A stretch of 16,275 bases of DNA. Source: an uncultured Eubacteriales bacterium (lineage in GTDB: Bacteria > Bacillota > Clostridia > Peptostreptococcales > Anaerovoracaceae). A program made the translations under genes and the position numbers. The stretch is from the NCBI GenBank assembly GCA_902793875.1, contig CADBFL010000013.1:2030-18304 (forward strand), read 5' to 3'. Below, in pieces: positions 14,658 through 16,275 of this stretch (position 1 is its first letter; every line of letters starts with the position of its first letter). The notes below the pieces were generated by a model. The model saw only the letters and a program-made list of their open reading frames with translations. It was not told the origin of the DNA and searched no databases.

Positions 14658-14697
14658 CATCCACCTCTCGTCTGTCTCAATGTCTCTGCTCTTCCGG

Positions 14698-16023
14698 TCA
14701 GCTCCAGTCCCAGTCGAGCCGTTCTATATCTTCTTCCGTAAGTTCATCTCCGATCTGGACCTCGATGAAATGAAGCTCGGTCAGAGCTTTTATGGCATGC
14801 CTGGTGCCCGCCTCTATCGTGACGGTGCTTCCGCGCCCGACTTCCGTGACCTCGCCTTCAAGGATCAGTTCGCCGGTCCCTTCCACGATCGTCCAGATCT
14901 CGGTCCGGCGTTCATGCCTCTGGTAAGAGATATGTTTGCCGGGCTTTATTATCACATGCTTTGTAAGAGAATTGTTCCCGTCGCTCTGCACCCTGTGATC
15001 CAGCACCATGTACTCGCCCCACTCGCGCTTCTCATACATCGGGCGCTGATCGGTCACGAACTCTTTCAGCTGATCGCTGCAGTCCTTATCCGCCACCAGT
15101 ATCCCGTCAGGAGTGGCCGCGATAGCCAGACCCTTTACTCCGAGAGCGATAAGCGGTATCTGCAGTTCATTGATTATGTGCGTATTCTCGCACTGCGCAG
15201 CCACAGCATTACCCGCAGTCTCTTCGCTCATCGCTTCAGTGAGGGTGTTCCAGGTGCCGAGATCCTTCCATGCGCCCGAAAATCTCAGGACCTGTATCCT
15301 CTTCTCCTTCTCTGCGACGGCATAGTCAAAGGAGATCTTCGTCAGATTTCCGTAGTTTTCCGTCAGCTCATCATACTTCGACGTTCCGAAGATCTCTTTT
15401 GCCGTATCCAGTACATATCCCAGCCTGAAAGCGAATACTCCGGCGTTCCACAGAGCTCCCTGTTCGATATATTCCGCCGCTGTGGCGGCATCAGGTTTTT
15501 CTCTGAATGTCTTAACAAAGCTCACCGGATCAGACGATGAGGGGATGATATATCCGTACTTCTCGCTCGGACATGTGGGTTCCACACCGATGAGGACGAG
15601 GTTCGCCTCATCTTTTTCCACCTGATCGCGCAGCTTTGTGAACATCCGGAAGAAGTCCTTCTCGACGTACGGATCCACAGGGCACACGATGACAGCCTCA
15701 TCCTCGCCTGCGCCCTGTATCTCGTGCAGATATGCCGCCGAAAGAGCAATGGCCGGGAACGTGTCCCTGCGGCACGGCTCAACGGATATTCCCGCGCCGT
15801 CCCCCAGCTGCGCTCTGATGGCGGAGACCTGTTTGCCGGATGTTGCGATCGTGATCTTTGAGTCGGGTTCGACTTCACAGATCATCCTGTGCATGCGCTG
15901 CAGCATGGATTCGCTTGTCCCGTCTTCTCTTCTGAAAACCTTGAGGAACTGCTTGGCTCTGACCTCATTTGAGAGAGGCCAGAGGCGTTTGCCCGATCCT
16001 CCTGACAGTATGATAATATTCAT
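14698..16023 (-). CDS. manC: Mannose-1-phosphate guanylyltransferase (ManC/CpsB-like) with C-terminal cupin
   Basis: This cytoplasmic enzyme makes GDP-mannose from mannose-1-phosphate and GTP. The 441 residues begin with the nucleotidyltransferase signature LSGGSGKRLWPLSNEVRAKQFL (family pattern GGSGTRLWPLSR...PKQFL). VCPVDPYVE (about 113-121), GVEPTCPSEKYGYI, FREKPD and WNAGVFAF are family motifs. The C-terminal cupin (about 335-435) is of the type-II phosphomannose isomerase kind, GEYMVLDHRV...KPGKHISYQ. The usual HHHRAEHW metal-site run reads HERRTEIW, so isomerase activity may be reduced or lost. It is the first gene of the operon and suggests that mannose or a GDP-mannose derivative such as fucose is in the polymer. 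The ribosome site is weak (GAAAGA). The start is fixed by the conserved N-terminus. Confidence 0.9.
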   Translation of the reverse strand: MNIIILSGGSGKRLWPLSNEVRAKQFLKVFRREDGTSESMLQRMHRMICEVEPDSKITIATSGKQVSAIRAQLGDGAGISVEPCRRDTFPAIALSAAYLHEIQGAGEDEAVIVCPVDPYVEKDFFRMFTKLRDQVEKDEANLVLIGVEPTCPSEKYGYIIPSSSDPVSFVKTFREKPDAATAAEYIEQGALWNAGVFAFRLGYVLDTAKEIFGTSKYDELTENYGNLTKISFDYAVAEKEKRIQVLRFSGAWKDLGTWNTLTEAMSEETAGNAVAAQCENTHIINELQIPLIALGVKGLAIAATPDGILVADKDCSDQLKEFVTDQRPMYEKREWGEYMVLDHRVQSDGNNSLTKHVIIKPGKHISYQRHERRTEIWTIVEGTGELILEGEVTEVGRGSTVTIEAGTRHAIKALTELHFIEVQIGDELTEEDIERLDWDWS

Positions 16024-16037
16024 CGTATAATTCTTTC

Positions 16038-16053
16038 AGCCTGTGAGCCTGTG
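16038..16053. repeat. Tandem 8-bp direct repeat AGCCTGTG x2 in the manC leader
   Basis: AGCCTGTG occurs twice without spacing at 16038-16045 and 16046-16053, followed by the palindrome TGATATCA (16052-16059). It lies between the proposed manC promoter and its start codon and could be a regulator site. The function is unknown. Confidence 0.4.
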
Positions 16054-16081
16054 ATATCAGTCAGTAAAAGCATGTCTGTTT

Positions 16082-16090
16082 ATTGTATCA
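16082..16090 (-). promoter_or_regulatory. Extended -10 promoter for the polysaccharide operon (manC)
   Basis: On the - strand TGATACAAT (extended -10, hexamer TACAAT at 16082-16087) lies about 60 bases upstream of the manC ATG. No convincing -35 hexamer is seen at 17 bases, so the site would depend on the TGn element or an activator. It lies back to back with a + strand extended -10 about 30 bases away. Confidence 0.5.
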
Positions 16091-16112
16091 CATACTGAGG
16101 AAATAATGATTG

Positions 16113-16121
16113 TGGTATACT
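16113..16121 (+). promoter_or_regulatory. Extended -10 promoter for the divergent right-edge gene
   Basis: TGGTATACT (extended TGn plus hexamer TATACT at 16116-16121) is about 38 bases upstream of ATG 16159. The -35 region is weak. It is divergent to the manC promoter and shares its regulatory gap. Confidence 0.5.
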
Positions 16122-16158
16122 TTTTGTTGCCATATCATGCAAAAGGAGATCTCGCAAC

Positions 16159-16275
16159 ATGAAATTGCTGGTATTCCATATCAACCCGAATGACAGGAGC
16201 GCGCACATCCTGAAGAACGAAGAGATGTTCCGCGGCATGGGGATCGATGTGACCGATGTTTATGATCACGATCTT
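16159..16275 (+). CDS. Start of a divergent gene, 39 codons then window end; unrecognised, possibly a glycosyltransferase
   Basis: ATG at 16159 is preceded by AAAAGGAGAT (16141-16150), a strong Shine-Dalgarno with good spacing. The frame is open to the window end. The product begins MKLLVFHINPND and continues with RSAHILKNEEMFRGMGIDVTD. A beta-strand (KLLVFHIN) then a helix then GIDVTDVYD resembles the first Rossmann unit of GT-B enzymes such as GT4 glycosyltransferases, which would fit a polysaccharide locus. The fragment is too short to identify, and no catalytic motif is in view. I am confident it is coding and unsure of its function. Confidence 0.7.
   Translation, partial: MKLLVFHINPNDRSAHILKNEEMFRGMGIDVTDVYDHDL

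Noticed and set aside
14593..15540. + strand open frame (315 codons) opposite manC and the asparagine-synthase-like gene
   Set aside because: It spans the antisense of two recognisable genes and their gap and has no motif.

Overview
The window looks like chromosomal DNA from a Gram-positive anaerobe of the Clostridia (Bacillota). This is inferred from strong GGAGG-type ribosome binding sites, a VanZ-like protein, SpaA/Cna-B-like surface modules, a Wzx/Wzy-type polysaccharide locus and a Liv amino-acid transporter. No rRNA, tRNA, CRISPR array or insertion sequence was seen, and the genus cannot be fixed from the sequence.

Layout. Positions 1-1689 (+ strand) hold the end of a branched-chain amino-acid ABC transporter operon: the permease tail (livM-like), livG and livF. 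A hairpin with T-rich flanks on both strands (1719-1747) separates it from a convergent operon. Positions 16023 to 1772 (- strand) carry ten tightly packed genes. In transcription order they are: GDP-mannose pyrophosphorylase (manC-like), asparagine-synthase-like protein, Wzx flippase, Wzy polymerase, a MotA/ExbB-like channel fused to a degenerate EAL domain, a MotB-like protein carrying SpaA-like beta-domains, a VanZ-like membrane protein, a Wzz/BY-kinase-like fusion, a membrane-anchored GH5 glycanase, and a polyprenyl-phosphate sugar-1-phosphate transferase. Most junctions are stop/start overlaps or gaps below 40 bases. The one larger gap, wzx to wzy (about 107 bases), contains a good internal promoter. 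At the right edge a divergent + strand gene begins at 16159 and runs off the end.

How it works together. The sugar-phosphate transferase would load the first sugar on undecaprenyl phosphate. ManC would supply GDP-mannose, Wzx would flip the repeat unit, Wzy would polymerise it, the Wzz-like protein would set chain length, and GH5 would trim or release the polymer. The Asn-synthase-like protein may amidate a sugar. No glycosyltransferase for assembling the repeat unit lies in the window; such genes probably lie beyond the right edge.

The striking part is the pair at 10162-6721. A four-helix MotA/ExbB/TolQ-type proton-channel subunit is fused to an EAL domain that has lost several catalytic residues. 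It is followed by a partner with a MotB-like first helix (conserved Asp) whose usual peptidoglycan-binding OmpA domain is replaced by about four SpaA-like beta-sandwiches and a second membrane anchor. Together they look like an ion-driven, cyclic-di-GMP-responsive envelope machine built into an exopolysaccharide operon. I know of no described system with this architecture.
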